Assembly (NCBI GenBank): GCA_905250125.1
Contig: CAJNOL010000889.1
Location: 32,213 to 96,212, forward strand
DNA length: 64,000 bases
Direction of reading: 5' to 3'
DNA from: Rotaria sordida
Lineage: Eukaryota; Rotifera; Eurotatoria; Philodinida; Philodinidae
Under the pieces are notes generated by a model that was not told the origin of the DNA, made no database searches, and saw nothing but the letters and a program-made list of their open reading frames with translations. This document shows positions 38,101 through 51,450 of this stretch, in pieces (position 1 is the first letter of the stretch; the number at the start of each line of letters is the position of its first letter). The position numbers and the translations under genes were made by a program.

Positions 38101-41100
38101 GGAAGACTATTTTCTTCTCGAAGTCGTTCAGATAAAACTAATGTTCGTTCTCGTTTAAAACGTTTTAATGTATCATTCATCATAAATTTTCCTTCAAGTT
38201 CAATTAATATTCTTGATATTAATGCTTGTTTACATTCATATTCAGTTACAATTGGTGCTAATTGTCCTGTAATTAGAGCTGTTGGAAAATCATTATAAAA
38301 ATTACTATATCCAACATTTGTTGCTAATTGTCTTAAAACAGGACTACGAATTTCATCACGAAAACTAGACAATGCATCATCAAATGTTCTTATTGTATCT
38401 ATTGAAAGTACATTTAATTTTGTTATACTCCAAGCATTTCGAACAAGTTCAAGACGAATACATTCAATAATATAAATTTCAAGACGTAAATATTTCCAAA
38501 GATGATCACCTGTAGCGATCTAAATTTATGAATAGAATTAAATTTTCTTCGAATAAATATTTATACAAATGAAAGATTTATTATCATAAAGCTTTATATG
38601 TCTATATTTTATAAAAGATAGAGTACTTCAATTATAAACTTGAGATGTACGAAGAAGCCTCCATTGTATCGGAGGGCTTCGGAGTGGATCTCCTCTCTGT
38701 TGACAGCTAAGATCGTGAAATTTCTAGGAACAAGTTGATTAGAACAGAGTCTCCACAAAAGAAAATTTCAGGGCGAATGATTCAATTAACATGAAACTAT
38801 TATTTATGATAGAGACAGCATGCTAAGCTCTCGAATATTCTATGTTGACCTTCTAGCTTCTCTACATAAAGATTGAACAAGTCGTGAGTGGCCTTTGGGA
38901 TTAGTGTTCAACTGACTTTATGCGTGTCAAAAAATGAAACCAAATGATTCAAGATTAGACTGTAATAATCATATATGAAATATAATTACTAAAATATATT
39001 CGGATAATGAAAGCTAAAAGAATACCAAATATCTAATTCAATAATATCATAAACGAATGTTCTCTTCTCGAATTGATTTTATAAAAATATTCATAATGAA
39101 ATATCGTAGAATAACATTATTCTGAGTGTCTTATGTATTCTGTATAACTCTCTTAATTCCATATGTAAAAGTCTTTATTTCATAGTTAAAAGTAAAGTAT
39201 TTAAACTTCTGAAATCTATTGTTATCGTTTTGATGTAAGAAATTATTACGATAGGAATATTTATATTTCTCTATGTACCTCGTTTTGACGTAGAATAGTT
39301 CCAATATTATTCATTGCTGTTCTTTGTTTAATAACTTCATCAATATTTTGTAACATAACATGAGTTGAAATTAATTCTGCATTTGCTAATGTTAATTCTG
39401 ATGATTTTAAACCAATTAAACATACATGTATAAGATCAATTAAAGTATATTTTGGCCACCAAAGTCTTCTAGAATTTATATTATATTGATATTCATGTAC
39501 TGTCCATGGATAAAATCTTTTAGCTGAAGTTTGTACAGGTAATAATGGATCAGGTAAAATTAAATAAATAGGTCGTAAATGATCATAATTACTTATAAAT
39601 TGTTTTAAAATTGGTTTTGAACGTGAATAAACAAGATTAAATGCTAATTGATTTTTTCTATTAAGAAAATAATTTGGTATAAGATATGATATAGAAAAAT
39701 AAATTTGAAATATTGTTAAACGTCTTTTTGTTTCTAATAAATCTGCTATTTTTGATAATGATAATGATGGTGATAAATCAATTTCACGTTGAATTTCATG
39801 TAATTCAGATGCAAATTCTCCACTTTGATCAAATGTTGATAAATCATTAGTTCGATCATTAACTAAAAGCAAAAACAAAAACAAAAAAAATCATTTGAAT
39901 TTTAATATCTTAAAAACAAAAAAAATTTTTTTTTTCTTTTTACATCTTTGATCAGCATTTGCTGTTGCATTATTTAATTGTGCATAAGCAACAACAATAT
40001 GTATAAGATCATTAAGAGATGATACAATACGTAAAACATTTCGTAAACGTTGTTGTAATTCATCAATATTAAGTTTAGCATTTTTAAACATTGTTAATTG
40101 TTCAATAAATGATGGAATATACCAAAGATTAGCAAGATCTGTACCATTTTCATTGACCATCATTTTCGGTCGATATTGATAACCATTCGTAGTTAATGTA
40201 TTTGTTGAAACAGGTGATGAAGTAGCTGAATCATTTTGATCATTTGATGATGATGATGATGTTACTGTTGTTGTTGGTAATGGTGGTGGAATTGGTTTTG
40301 ACCATATAAAATGTGTTCGACTTGTTAATGGAAATTGATTTATAAGATAAGTTAAACTTAAATATGATTGAATTATTTGTAAACGTATAAGTATAAGTGT
40401 ATTACGTTGATGTACACGATCAATAAAATCATTTAATAATGAACGTTTTAATTTTTCAACTTCACGTGGTTGTTGATATTGTAATGGTTTTAATTCACGT
40501 TTACGAAGAAATTCATTAAGTATACGATCACGACATGGAGTTTTTTCAAATTGAATTGAAATAAAATAATTATCACGAAAAATTTTTCGACGTGCATTTT
40601 CATAAAGAACATTATTAAGAAGTGTATTTGGTTGATCAGTTTGTTTTGTAGTACCTAGAAAATATTATCATTTAAATATTTTTGTGAAATACAATCTATA
40701 AAAAAAAGAATATTGAAGTATAGAGATAGAAAGTTGGATCCGATAGAACTGTACTTTGATACTCTCAATGAAATTTTCTCATCAAAATTTGGATATACAA
40801 GATACTTTTTTCTTATTTTTGTGTTCTACGATAAGTGCATCCTATACATTTCTGGAGGATTAAATAAAAGGATGGTGCATATGTATTATACTAAAAATTT
40901 ATTCTAAATAAAACATGCCTTGTGCTTTTTTAATCATCGAAAGAAAAATATTTTATGCTTCTGATCGAATCTTGACAATGTTTCAAGATTTCAAACATCT
41001 AGAAATTTATTTTGATTGATTTCTTCGTTTTTATTAAGAATAAAATTCATCTGGTGAGTATCATCTTAGAAATATAAATCTTCTAGTGAAAAGGTTTTCA

Positions 41101-44100
41101 TAACATTCTATACCGATAATCATACAAATAGGAATCTCTCGTCTGAACAGTTTATATCTAAAATTTAATACAAAGTCCTACGATTCGAAGATTCTAATCT
41201 ATTTGTGGTTAATACTATTCTATAGCTATAAGCAGAACAACTCTTACCCAGTATAGGACACAACGATATTTTCGAATACTCAGTAAATATTGATAACGAA
41301 CAAACAGATTGAAGGATTATTATTTAGTTTTGATTAACATATAACAGTAGTTGAAAGTGACTAGACCATGATTGTCGTTATTTTTTTGGCGGTGGAAAAG
41401 GCTAAAAATTCGGTAGAAATCGCTTTCATCCTTAGAATGCTACAAGTAATGACCGAGAGGAGAAGAACGAAGTTCACTGTGACTTGACTCCTTCCATAAC
41501 AGACGACCTGTTCAATTCTATTCATCTCGCAACGACATTGTCTGCTTATTTTTATTTCGCTTTCTGCCAGAGAAAGTATTTCTCAAATTGAGATCTTTTC
41601 TCTTCAACATCAAATTACAAAAATTTATTTAAAAATTCTCATCTAATCTAACTATTCTTTCTTTTTTTTTTTTACATCACTTATAATAATGAATAGCTAA
41701 AATTACTTGAAATTTGTCGTTTTCCTGTTGGTGGAGTTTTTGTTTGTTCGGATCTTCCATCAACTTTAATAGTTTGTAATTGTTGTGTAATACATATAAT
41801 AGCTATTCGATGTTGAAGAATAGCTGTATAAACAAAATGATTATGCATAAATTGTAATCTTAATGCAATTTTTAAATTATTAATAGCATCATCAGCATCA
41901 TTAATTAATGTTAACCATTGATCTTTTTGTCTAAAACTTATTCGTCCAATTGAACTTTCATCAAGTTCTTGTGCAGCAAATAATAAATATTGTTGTCCAG
42001 TTATTTTATCTAAACGACCATCAGCTATATGACTTGATTCATTATCATAATCATTATCTGTTGTTGATAAATTTCTTGGTTGTGCAAATTCAAATTGTAC
42101 ATAACGTAAAAATAAATGTGATTGATCAATTGACATAATATCAAGTTGTTGTTTATAAATTTTTGTTAATAATTCACATTGATTTGCTGAATGTATTAAA
42201 CGATAACGTAATGTTATTAATTCAATTAAATTTATATTTAATTTAATAAATTTTTCATATTGTTCTTTTTTTGTTGTTCGACTTTCATCAATTTGTTTTA
42301 AAATTTCATATGCAAATTTACCCATCATTGTTGGATGATCACTATATAATGTATTAAATATATCACGTTGTTGATTTAATGCATACATTCCACCTGGTTG
42401 TTCAAGTTGTTTATAAATTAATAAAATTTCATCAAAATATTCAATTTCATAAAGAATTTTATCAGTTAATGAAAGATTTATTTGATGTTGTAATTGTTCA
42501 AATTCAATAAATTCATTTAATGATTGTTTTAATAAATATGGTAAACGTGTTAATGATGAAAGTGATTCAATAAATTCAAATAAATAATAACTATGAATTT
42601 TTGATACACTTAAATAAATTGGTGGTGATGATTGTGAACGTAATGAAGAAAAATATGAACCATAATCATTTGAATCAAAAAGATTTTCAGTTATTTGACG
42701 TATATCTATTATATGTCGATTAATATATTCACGAATTAAAGATAAATATTGTTTAAGTAAATGAATTTCTAATGAATATGAATGAGAAAAATAATCATCA
42801 TTACGAAAATCAATACGTGGACGACGTGACATTATATTAATTATTATTTGTGATATAATATGACGTTCATCATGATCAAATGTATGTTGATAAACTTCAT
42901 AAAAACAATCAATTATTTTACGTTTATATTGTAAATAATTTAATTCATATTCCCATAAATTATAAAGTATTTCAAAACGATCAATTTTTCTTTGATAATC
43001 ATTATCTTTTTCATTTTTTAAACATGATTTTTCAATAAAATATGAACCTATAGAAATTATTTCTTGTTCAAGTTCATTAATATCATCAAATGCACAATCA
43101 TATATTATATGTAAACCACTTGAATCTTGTACATATACAATTGAACCATCATTATCTATTATATCTTCATGTGCATAATCTTCAATATTATCAATATGTT
43201 CACCTGATTGCATATAATTTAATATATCAAATGTACATTCATGTGGTGTATCAAATAAATATGTATGTGGTATATAATGACTAAAACGTTGATCAATAGA
43301 ATGAAATTCTTTACCTTTTGATGTCATTATTAAACGTTGTTCATATATAGTTAATGTACGTTGTATGGAACGAAAATAATTAAATTCATGTAAACAACGA
43401 TCACGTAATGTACGTACACGAAGTAAACGAAGTGTTATATATGATAATTGTAAACCATAAGATTCAGATGCATCATTATTTTCTGTATCACTATTACGAT
43501 CTTGACCTATTGTATCATCAAGACCAAGTTTTTGTAATGTTTCCAAATAATTAAATTCATCACGTTTCATATAATGAGCAGAACGATTAGATGTATCACG
43601 AAAATCATGTGTATCTTAAGTAAATCAAGATATATTAAAATGTTAAATGACAAGTTTTAACTAGAAGAAGAATAAGAATATGTCTGATGTGCGGTATGAG
43701 ACGCTGCCTAGCAACAGATTCAAAAGTCCGATATCTTCCCTACAATCAATACTAGCTATAACTCTGCGTAGAAGACCGATTTAATGCAGAATTCGTATGC
43801 TCAATGTCTCGAGCTCTCTATATACACTAACTAACGACAAGAGCAGGTGTATGTCACAACATAATCATAGAGCCCATCGAGTTGATTCTGAACTCGACGG
43901 CCTCTACTATCGAACAGGTCATTTCATGGCTGATAATACCGATTATTGCTGCTGAGATACTGCATTTTTATGGTATTTTCTAAGAACAGTACTGTAATCC
44001 TCTCAGAAACATCAGAAAAAAATAGTTTATTGTGAAAGTTTCAGATCTTCTGATTGCTCCTATTCTGAAATAAGAACCTAGGAATCTATCAGTATATACA

Positions 44101-47100
44101 AGTATGCTTTTATCATAACTGTATCCTAGGATAGGAACAACCAAGAGATCTAAGACTTTCACAATAAACTATTCTCATTGAAGTCTGTCACTATAAAAAA
44201 GTTTCAAGTCGAAATTCAAAACTCAGTTTTTCTGATGTTTCTGTGAGAGATCACGATACTGTGCTTAGAAAATATCGTAACAATGTAGTATCTCAGCAGC
44301 AATAATCTATGAGCCCGAACTCTTTTCAAGATATTCATAACTCATTATGGCCTGCATAGCTCCGACTTAAAAGTGATCGATCACTTGGAGACCTTCCCTC
44401 GTCAGCTATGATGGTATCGAGTTTTAATTGAAGATTGCCTATATCGTTTTTTTTTTCGAAACCAATTATTCAGGCAGTTATTCTTTTATTTTACATTAAT
44501 CTAATATTTTTATTGATCTTAATTGTATATTCAACATTATTAGTTTTTCCTTCTTGAACACTTAATTCTCTCTCACATAATCAATTCTTCAACATTCAAC
44601 AATAGAATTGAATGTATTTAAAACATGAATTCAACCGATATCAATAAATTAGTACATATTGTATACAGTATTGTACGAAGTGTATGGTTCGACAACATGT
44701 TCGAAAGAAAGAATTCCATTCTTTTGAATTGTGCTCATCGAATAAAAGAAAGAAAAAAACATCCAAAGAATATTTAATAGCCTGGAGCGATTCTCTTCTC
44801 GGATTAGACTTAATAACTTTGTTTTTTTTATTCTATATTATATTTTCTTAAAATGGAAGTAACTTCAAATGTGCTTTAGTCTCATATAGAGTGGCTAAAT
44901 AAACTATAACAACTTCTAATAATAGTTTGTTTATTTTATTAATCAGAAGTCTAACAAGGAAAAATTCTCAAGTATGACTCGTCAATCGAATGGATATTTT
45001 GCCGATAAGTAGATTATGATGGGACTAATAGAAACCTATAAATGTTTGTCCTTATTGCGCCGTTCTTGTTAAGTTATTATAATTTTACTGAATCTTTTTA
45101 GGACACTTTAAGGTCGAGATAAATAAAATTGTAATAACTTAAGAAGAATCAGTGTATGACGACGAATCGTTATAGGGTTCTACTAATCTTATCGGGATCT
45201 ATTTATTGGCAAAATATTAATTCGATTGATGAATCGTATTTGGGAATGTTCCCTTGTATACCTCTGTGTAATTTTTTTCGATGTATTTATTTATCTGTTC
45301 TATTCTATAGATTGTGAAAGACATCTAAAATTCCTTTGTCTTTTCCTGATATAAACTTAAATTCTAGATGAGTTAATCAAAATTTTAGATATGATTAATT
45401 TATACCTGGTAATTCATCATTATCATTATTATCATCATCTTGATCATCACCTTGATTTGTTCCATTTGTTGAATTAATATCAAAAATATTTTTCCAAAAA
45501 ATATCAGTCACAGCTGTTGCTTGAGTTGTATTTGTTGTTGAATTTTCTAAAATTTGTTTTAATGCTGTACTTTTTTTAACTTTAATAGCAAGTAAATATT
45601 GTTTAAGTATATTAGCTACTTTATCAGCATTTCTAACATGTAAAAATTCTACTATTCTCATTAATAATTCATCATTTTTTCCACCTTTTATATATTTCCA
45701 ATAATCACGTTCATGTTGTGAATCACATTCAGGTTTTATTGTAATAAAATTAATCCATAAAGATTTTTTAATTAATTGACAATTTGATGATTGTCGTGAT
45801 TGTGCAATTATTTTTGGTTTAGCTGATTCATATAAAATATTAGGTCGTCGTTTTTCTTGTTCAAAAAAAATAATACGATAATGTCGAATTATATTTGCAT
45901 ATAATTCCATTTCATCACCTGATGTATGAATTTTTGATGTATCTAATGGTAATGAATAATAATGAAAAAGTATATTAAGTTTTTCAAGTGTTTGTTTTTG
46001 ATCAAGTTCAATTGTTGGTATATGATATAAAGCTGTTGTTGTTTGATATGGTGATATTGGTGATTGAAGATTAATTGTTAATGTTTGAGTATCAGATGAA
46101 TGACGTGTACGAAATTTTAAATGTAATATACGAATTAATTCAGATAATTGATCCATATATCTTTGTCCACGATATTGACAGACAAGATAACGTACATAAG
46201 CAACATAATCATCATTTATAAGTGGCTAAAATTAAAAATAGAAAAATGATGAAACTTTCAAGACAGATAGATCTTGATAAGTAGAGAAAAAATTACCATA
46301 GACTTAAAATTCTCAAATTCTTCTTTCAGGAAAATATGGAGATTGCAAAGATCAAATATTTCTTATACTTCAAACTATAATTTTTTTATGATAACATGTA
46401 TGTTTTCTTTTATTTGAAAAATATCGTTTCTAGAATTCAGGATCGGCAAAATACTGGAAATTAGATACGTAGTTTTATTTACTCATCTGTAGATCTGAAG
46501 TACATATCAAAATCAAAACTATATCGAAAATGGAATACTATTGTCATGTATTTTTTTTTCCGAAGATGATAGATTTTGAAAATAATTTTATTGTATATAA
46601 AAATGAATGATTGAAAAGTTTTTAGACAAGATGTTTGCTGACTTTTGACCTACTAGAAAGTATTTTCGACGAGTCAAAAGCTATGTTAGTATGATATCTT
46701 GTCTAAAAACTTTCTGATCACTTGTTATTAGACAAAAGGGCATTACGACTTCTCTTCAATAGCAAATCGTTAACTATTGACATTGTCGAGTTATTGAGCT
46801 TACATTCACTTCTCTTTGATTATGGTGTAAGCATTAGTTAAATGTACAGAGGGGTCCGTGAGTGGCACTACAATAAAAATTTGAAATATCTCCGTTTCAG
46901 TTCACTCGAATGGACTGATTTTTTAGGTTTACTACAAAAAAAAATGTCGTCTATTGTCAAGTAAGAAAATAATATATATCAGAATTTCATGTTTGAAAAT
47001 TCGATATTTTGTAACGTTTGACTTTTAAACTAATTAACTCCATGTGCATCAGTATAGTTCATTTGTATTTCTTCTTAGATTATTCTCTGCGATGCCAACG

Positions 47101-48310
47101 AAAAATTATCTATGACACAATTCCTATGTATTTTTCTTACTTGACAATACGTGAAATTTCTTTAGTGAGGCCAAAAAAAGAAAGATTTCTGCCATTAACT
47201 GAAAAATCAGTCTATTTGATTGAACCGACGCGGAGATATTTCGTTTTTTTTCTCATAAATCTATTTATGGCCCATCTTGTATATGTCATACATAAATTTT
47301 GATTTAAGAATCAAATTCAAGATTTGTAAACAGTTACTGAATTTGTGTAAATATGACAAAAAAAAACTGATAGATTGTGTAAGAAATCTTATAAAAATCA
47401 CTATGATAAAGGTAATAGTAAGATATATCTTATGAATTTTATTTTCCATAACAAAAGTCTTTATGATATTTTAAGTTCCTACTGAATTTAAACTTTTTGA
47501 AATATATCGATCAAATTTTATTATAACAATTGTATACATCCCGAGGAAATAAAATTATTTACATTGATCGAAAGAAAAAAAAGTAATAGAGAAACGAATA
47601 TTTTTTTTTTTCGTTATTGTTTTGATAAATAAAATAACAGTTCTGAGTGTTCTTGATTTCTCTATTCTATATACTTTTTTTTTTGTTTTTTATCAAACTA
47701 ATAATAATAATAATAATACCTGATTTATATTTTTTGATGATACAACTGGTGGTGGTCCTAATAATGTTTCTCTTATTGTACTCAATCGTTGTGATCGTTG
47801 AAGAGCATCATTAAATTCTGCTAAAATTCTAGCTGATCTTTCATTAAATTGTTGTTCAACTTGTATGAATTGTATTTGTTGTCGACAAAAACGTTTCCAT
47901 CGAATACTATGTAAAGTTTTAGCATATGTTAATGAAGATAATCTTTTTAAATAAAATGCTTGTAATAATAATGGTAAAGATTCAGGTGTATAATCACTAT
48001 TCATTGATGTACATGTATTTAATTCATTTTGAAATTCATCACATAAAAGAACTACATCAGGAACAGTTCGAACATGTGCAAGACGTTCCAAATATAGACG
48101 ACGTTCACGTCCTAAATGTCCAGGATCTTTTGGTATAAGATAAGAACTAAATGGACGAGTAAATGTAAGATTATATCTTAATTCATTATCTTCAATTTCT
48201 GCTTTAATTTCATTATATTCATGCAAAATTTGTTGTTCTATTTTTTCAAGTTGTGCTCTATCTTCTGTTTGAACCAAATGTGTATCAAGTTCATGTGTCC
48301 AAACTTGCAT
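35168..48310 (-). CDS. CCDC162: CCDC162-like giant coiled-coil protein
   Basis: Seven exons join in perfect phase to 2,239 aa: 47720-48310, 45406-46225, 41707-43614, 39944-40654, 39279-39862, 37952-38519, 35168-36705. The long central exon (635 codons) carries blocks I associate with CCDC162: the MKRDEFNYLETLQKLGLDD start region, HIIYDCAFDDINELEQEII, and DHDERHIISQIIINIMSRRP. In exon 1, TFTRPFSSYLIP and RTVPDVVLLCDEF are also family-like. The last exon is about 500 residues of heptad-rich coiled coil rich in Glu, Gln, Lys and Arg, then a Ser/Pro/Thr-rich basic tail. CCDC162 is poorly characterised and usually linked to ciliated tissues. The gene structure is firm; the name is perhaps 60 percent sure. 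The start is the ATG at 48310, which follows an ATTTAACATAG acceptor-like site and may be trans-spliced. Introns of 0.76-1.8 kb hold inverted-repeat elements. Confidence 0.82.
36985..37252. mobile_element. inverted-repeat element in intron 6 of CCDC162-like gene
   Basis: GAGTCCAGTTTTC followed by an A-run, then ATTTCGGAAT and ATCTGAAACATT (36985-37035), is matched by the complement at 37198-37252. The arms are about 55 bp around a 160-bp centre that itself contains a GAGATA/TATCTC palindromic motif. Non-coding, MITE-like. Confidence 0.75.
43941..44308. mobile_element. foldback (MITE-like) element in intron 2 of CCDC162-like gene
   Basis: The ends are a perfect 20-bp inverted repeat (GATTATTGCTGCTGAGATAC at 43941; complement ending at 44308). 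The similarity continues inward for about 110 bp on each side: TTTTCTAAGAACAGTACTG, CAGAAACATCAGAAA and AATAGTTTATTGTGAAAGT on the left are mirrored on the right. The 60-codon minus-strand frame inside is a by-product of the palindrome. Confidence 0.85.
45069..45142. repeat. short hairpin in the same intron
   Basis: TTAAGTTATTATAATTTTA (45069) and TAAAATTGTAATAACTTAA (ends 45142) form an 18-19 bp imperfect stem around a 35-nt loop. Confidence 0.6.
46609..46720. mobile_element. short inverted-repeat element in intron 1 of CCDC162-like gene
   Basis: GAAAAGTTTTTAGACAAGAT at 46613 is mirrored by ATCTTGTCTAAAAACTTTC ending near 46715, and inner segments (TGACTTTTGACC and GAGTCAAAAG) also pair. 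Total length about 110 bp, non-coding. Confidence 0.7.
46880..47285. repeat. third copy of large dispersed repeat
   Basis: The block around 46990-47130 (GACTTTTAAAC, GTGCATCAGTATAG, TTAGATTATTCT, ACGAAAAATTATCTATG) matches 4115-4240. GGAGATATTTCGTTTTTT near 47230 matches, in inverted orientation, the left arm near 3700. It lies inside intron 1 of the CCDC162-like gene. The shared open-frame fragment (LIE..RRYFVFF here, LIE..WRYFVFF in the copy near 3700) may be coincidental or a fossil of a coding region. Confidence 0.5.
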
Positions 48311-50370
48311 TGTTCTATGTTAAATAGATTACAAACCTTGAAAAAGTTCTACCAGAATATGTACTGCGTTTTTGATTACAAGATTCTCCTTTCTTCTTCT
48401 TCTTCTTCTTCTCTCTTTTGTTCTATGTTTTTTTTAAATTTTCTTATTGTGCTCGTGGTTTATTCGATTCTTTAATGGACAGTAACAAAAAAAAAAAGAA
48501 ATTCCTTTTTTTTTCTTCCGTTCTATTTTGCTGTTACAAATATCGTTCATGATTTTTCTTTTCTTTAGTTTTTTTTTGGTATACGAAGAAAGCAAAAAAT
48601 AAAAATAGAACAATAGAGTTAATAAGAACGGGGAAAAAAAAACCGATGACGACGATATGCACACACACACACACAATCATCGTCTCTAGTAAACATTATT
48701 TAAAATGTTTGAAAAATTCTAACAACTATAACTAAACAACGACGAAAGAGAAGAAAGATCGACATGGTAACTATAAGCAAAAGAACAGAAAGAAAAAAAA
48801 AAAGACAACATTGCTTTAAAAAACAGAAAACTTCTAAGATCACATAGCATTAATTAAGAAAATGTTGAAATCAAATTTTATTTTTCTCATTCGTCTCGTA
48901 TTACATTTCTTTTTTTTTTTCTTCATATTATAATTATGAATCGATATATCATTTAAGTTAAAATATTTATGTAGATTAAACATAGAAAGATGATATGCAA
49001 ATTCGAATTTGATTTGTAAGTGAATCATAAACAATGTAATCAGATTTTGAAGTCCTAATCAACGGTACATTTCTATGATTAAACAATCAATATCAATAAT
49101 CTAGAAAAAGAGAAATAGTTCTAATGTAATAGATATAATTTCAGTTTAATTGTACTTTTATTTTTGTTCAAACACTTATTGCCGGATATTTTAAGTTTAA
49201 TAAATGTACTTAAGTATTGTAACTACCCATTGATTCAAACCGGAGAAAAAATATCGGTAATTTGATACTCAAACGATCGGCTATGTTCTGACTGCTATTT
49301 TATCGCAGTTTACTGACAGGTGTTCTCCAATCGATAATTTCCTGCCAATATGCTTGCGGTAGTGTGAACAACATGCAACATGGGTAGGGAGTGTAGTTTT
49401 TTGTCTTATGTGGGAGCCGAGGGGGCGGCGCTTCTCCAAAGATCGGATTAGCGCTCCCAGAGTTTATGATTATTATAAAACAATATGTGTCTGTAGTAGG
49501 TAGTCGTCCTCTCGGAGTCTGGAATCATCCTTTTGGAAGAGAAAATATTGATAATAATTGATACTGTTCGACTTCTCGTTTGATTTTTCAAAATATCTCA
49601 TCTCGAAATTTTTTCGAATAGTCTCGTAAAGTCTCCGTTTGTTCTTTTAAATGAAGAAAAAAAATATATATAAAGATTTCGTTTTGTTAAAGAAAAGTGC
49701 ATTTTTATTATACGATCAATAAATCAAATGTATTCATATAGATGATTATTAGACAAAGTAACTATTTTCGGATGTGTATATATTATTGGCAACACAATAC
49801 CGATCGATGAATATATTAAAATAAATAATTTTCTATTTAACAAATGCAATGTTCGAATATTAAAAGTACGCAAAACACTAAATAAACGAGACAATGTGCC
49901 TAAAAGGCAGTAGAAGTGAAACCAATTTTGAATAGAATAATAACGAAAGTAACTTTCAAAGAATCTTAAAATATTTTTCTATTTTCATATTATTTATTTT
50001 ATTAGACATAAGAAAGGTCCTTTTCATCTAACCCATCAAATATTTAAATATTGTTTTACAAAAAAAAAAAAAAACAGAAAAGCTATTTCAACAGTAATAT
50101 CATCTATAAAAATGTATTAGACTATTTGATATATGTAATTAATTAAAATATTTTCTGCATTATTTGTTAGTCATATGATGATGGTTTTTACAGATGTATT
50201 CAAATGACAAACATGTTTACTTAAATAAAAAAGATAAATATAGGGAAAATGATGCGAATTAGAAATATCTCATCAAGTTTTTATTTTGATGCCAAAACTT
50301 CCCGCTAGTCAAAATTAAAGCCTGTCAGGTTCAACATTTTTGGATTCGAACTAGAGATGTGCAAGATCAG
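48311..50370. other. intergenic, upstream of CCDC162-like gene
   Basis: No gene seen. A CTT-repeat lies at about 48392-48412, an (AC)n microsatellite at 48661-48675, and several A/T homopolymers are present. A GC-rich hairpin-like patch (GGGAGCCGAGGGGGCGG ... GCGCTCCC) lies at about 49411-49460. Confidence 0.5.
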
Positions 50371-50374
50371 GATC

Positions 50375-50465
50375 ACGAGAAAAAAAATTTTCTTAACGAG
50401 AACTAACGATTATAGTTTAAATATTCTATGATTTTTAACAAATTAATGAGAACATAATTCAAGAA
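50375..50465. repeat. dispersed repeat copy B
   Basis: Matches 16375-16470 inside HPS1: both have GAACTAACGATT, then TAGTT-AAATATTC and ATAATT-AAGA in the same order and orientation. Confidence 0.55.
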
Positions 50466-51059
50466 TTGAAATGTGTAGGACAACGTTTTTTATAGTCCCG
50501 ATAAACCTAATGTGGCTCTGATTCCGATTTAAAGAAAATTGTAAGAGAATTTTTTCCGTGTCACATGTAAAATAGTTCTGCAATGCTCGGTTTTTTTGAT
50601 TTATTGAGTCGATGACTAGCATATTTTGGGTCATCTCTCTTGAATTATGTTCTGATTCATATGATTTATAAGAGAAGTTGTTTAAAACCGTTGAATATTT
50701 CACTATAAACTTGAGTTCTAATCCCGGCAGAGCTTTTTTTTAAATGTGATACAAATAAATTCTGGAATAGATTTCTCTAGACAAGAACTAAAAATAATTT
50801 GAATGAAATTTTTAGTTTAAGTCTGATAGTCGTTTCGAATTCTGATACTAACACACCCCACGCATTTCTCAGACAGTCTTAACGATGATCTGACAATAAT
50901 CAAGTCGTAATGGCTGTTACTCGTAGCGTATGATCTATTGCTTTGAAATCAATCCGACGGGCTCTAGTTAAGACAAACTATGAAGTAATGTAATTTATTC
51001 ATCTTCCAGAGGGCTATCTAAGCAAACATTCAGATGGGAGAGTATTATATCTTACTAGC

Positions 51060-51450
51060 GAGGTTCCGTACATACTGCCCGGTTGTTTTCTCCTTTAACG
51101 TATGACCTCAGACATTTAACTTTGCATCCGGTAACAGACATACAGACACTCAATATTATGTAGATGGATAGATAACCCTACTGCTTCATACTCTTATATC
51201 GCGCATACTTTATAGGCCACATAGCCTTCGCCTTTATAGTCTTATATCCCTTGAGGACCTCTGAGTATCCCCATAGGATAGCTCTTGAAGACCTGTGAAT
51301 ACCTCCACAGGATAGTTCTTGACGACCTATGGGTACCCCCCCCCCCTCCATAGGATAGGCCTTGGGACCTTTCCCTTATAGCCTTATTTGACTTTTGACC
51401 CGGCTCAGAGAAGTATACATACACTGAACATTATATATATAGATAATTAA
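51060..51450. repeat. 34-bp minisatellite within retroposon-like debris
   Basis: Three or four tandem units begin with TTGARGACCT at 51251, 51285, 51319 and about 51362, each ending in CATAGGATAG-like sequence; one is expanded by a C-run. The flanks on both sides share CAGACATACAGACACTCAATATTATGTA-like and ATACACTGAACATTATATATATAG tails. Such AC-rich, TATA-ending tails are common at 3' ends of SINE/RTE-type retroelements, but I cannot assign the family. Confidence 0.5.

Noticed and set aside
41950-43284. Plus-strand His/Tyr/Leu-rich frames of 62 and 64 codons
   Set aside because: Antisense to the long exon of the CCDC162-like gene, with composition explained by it.
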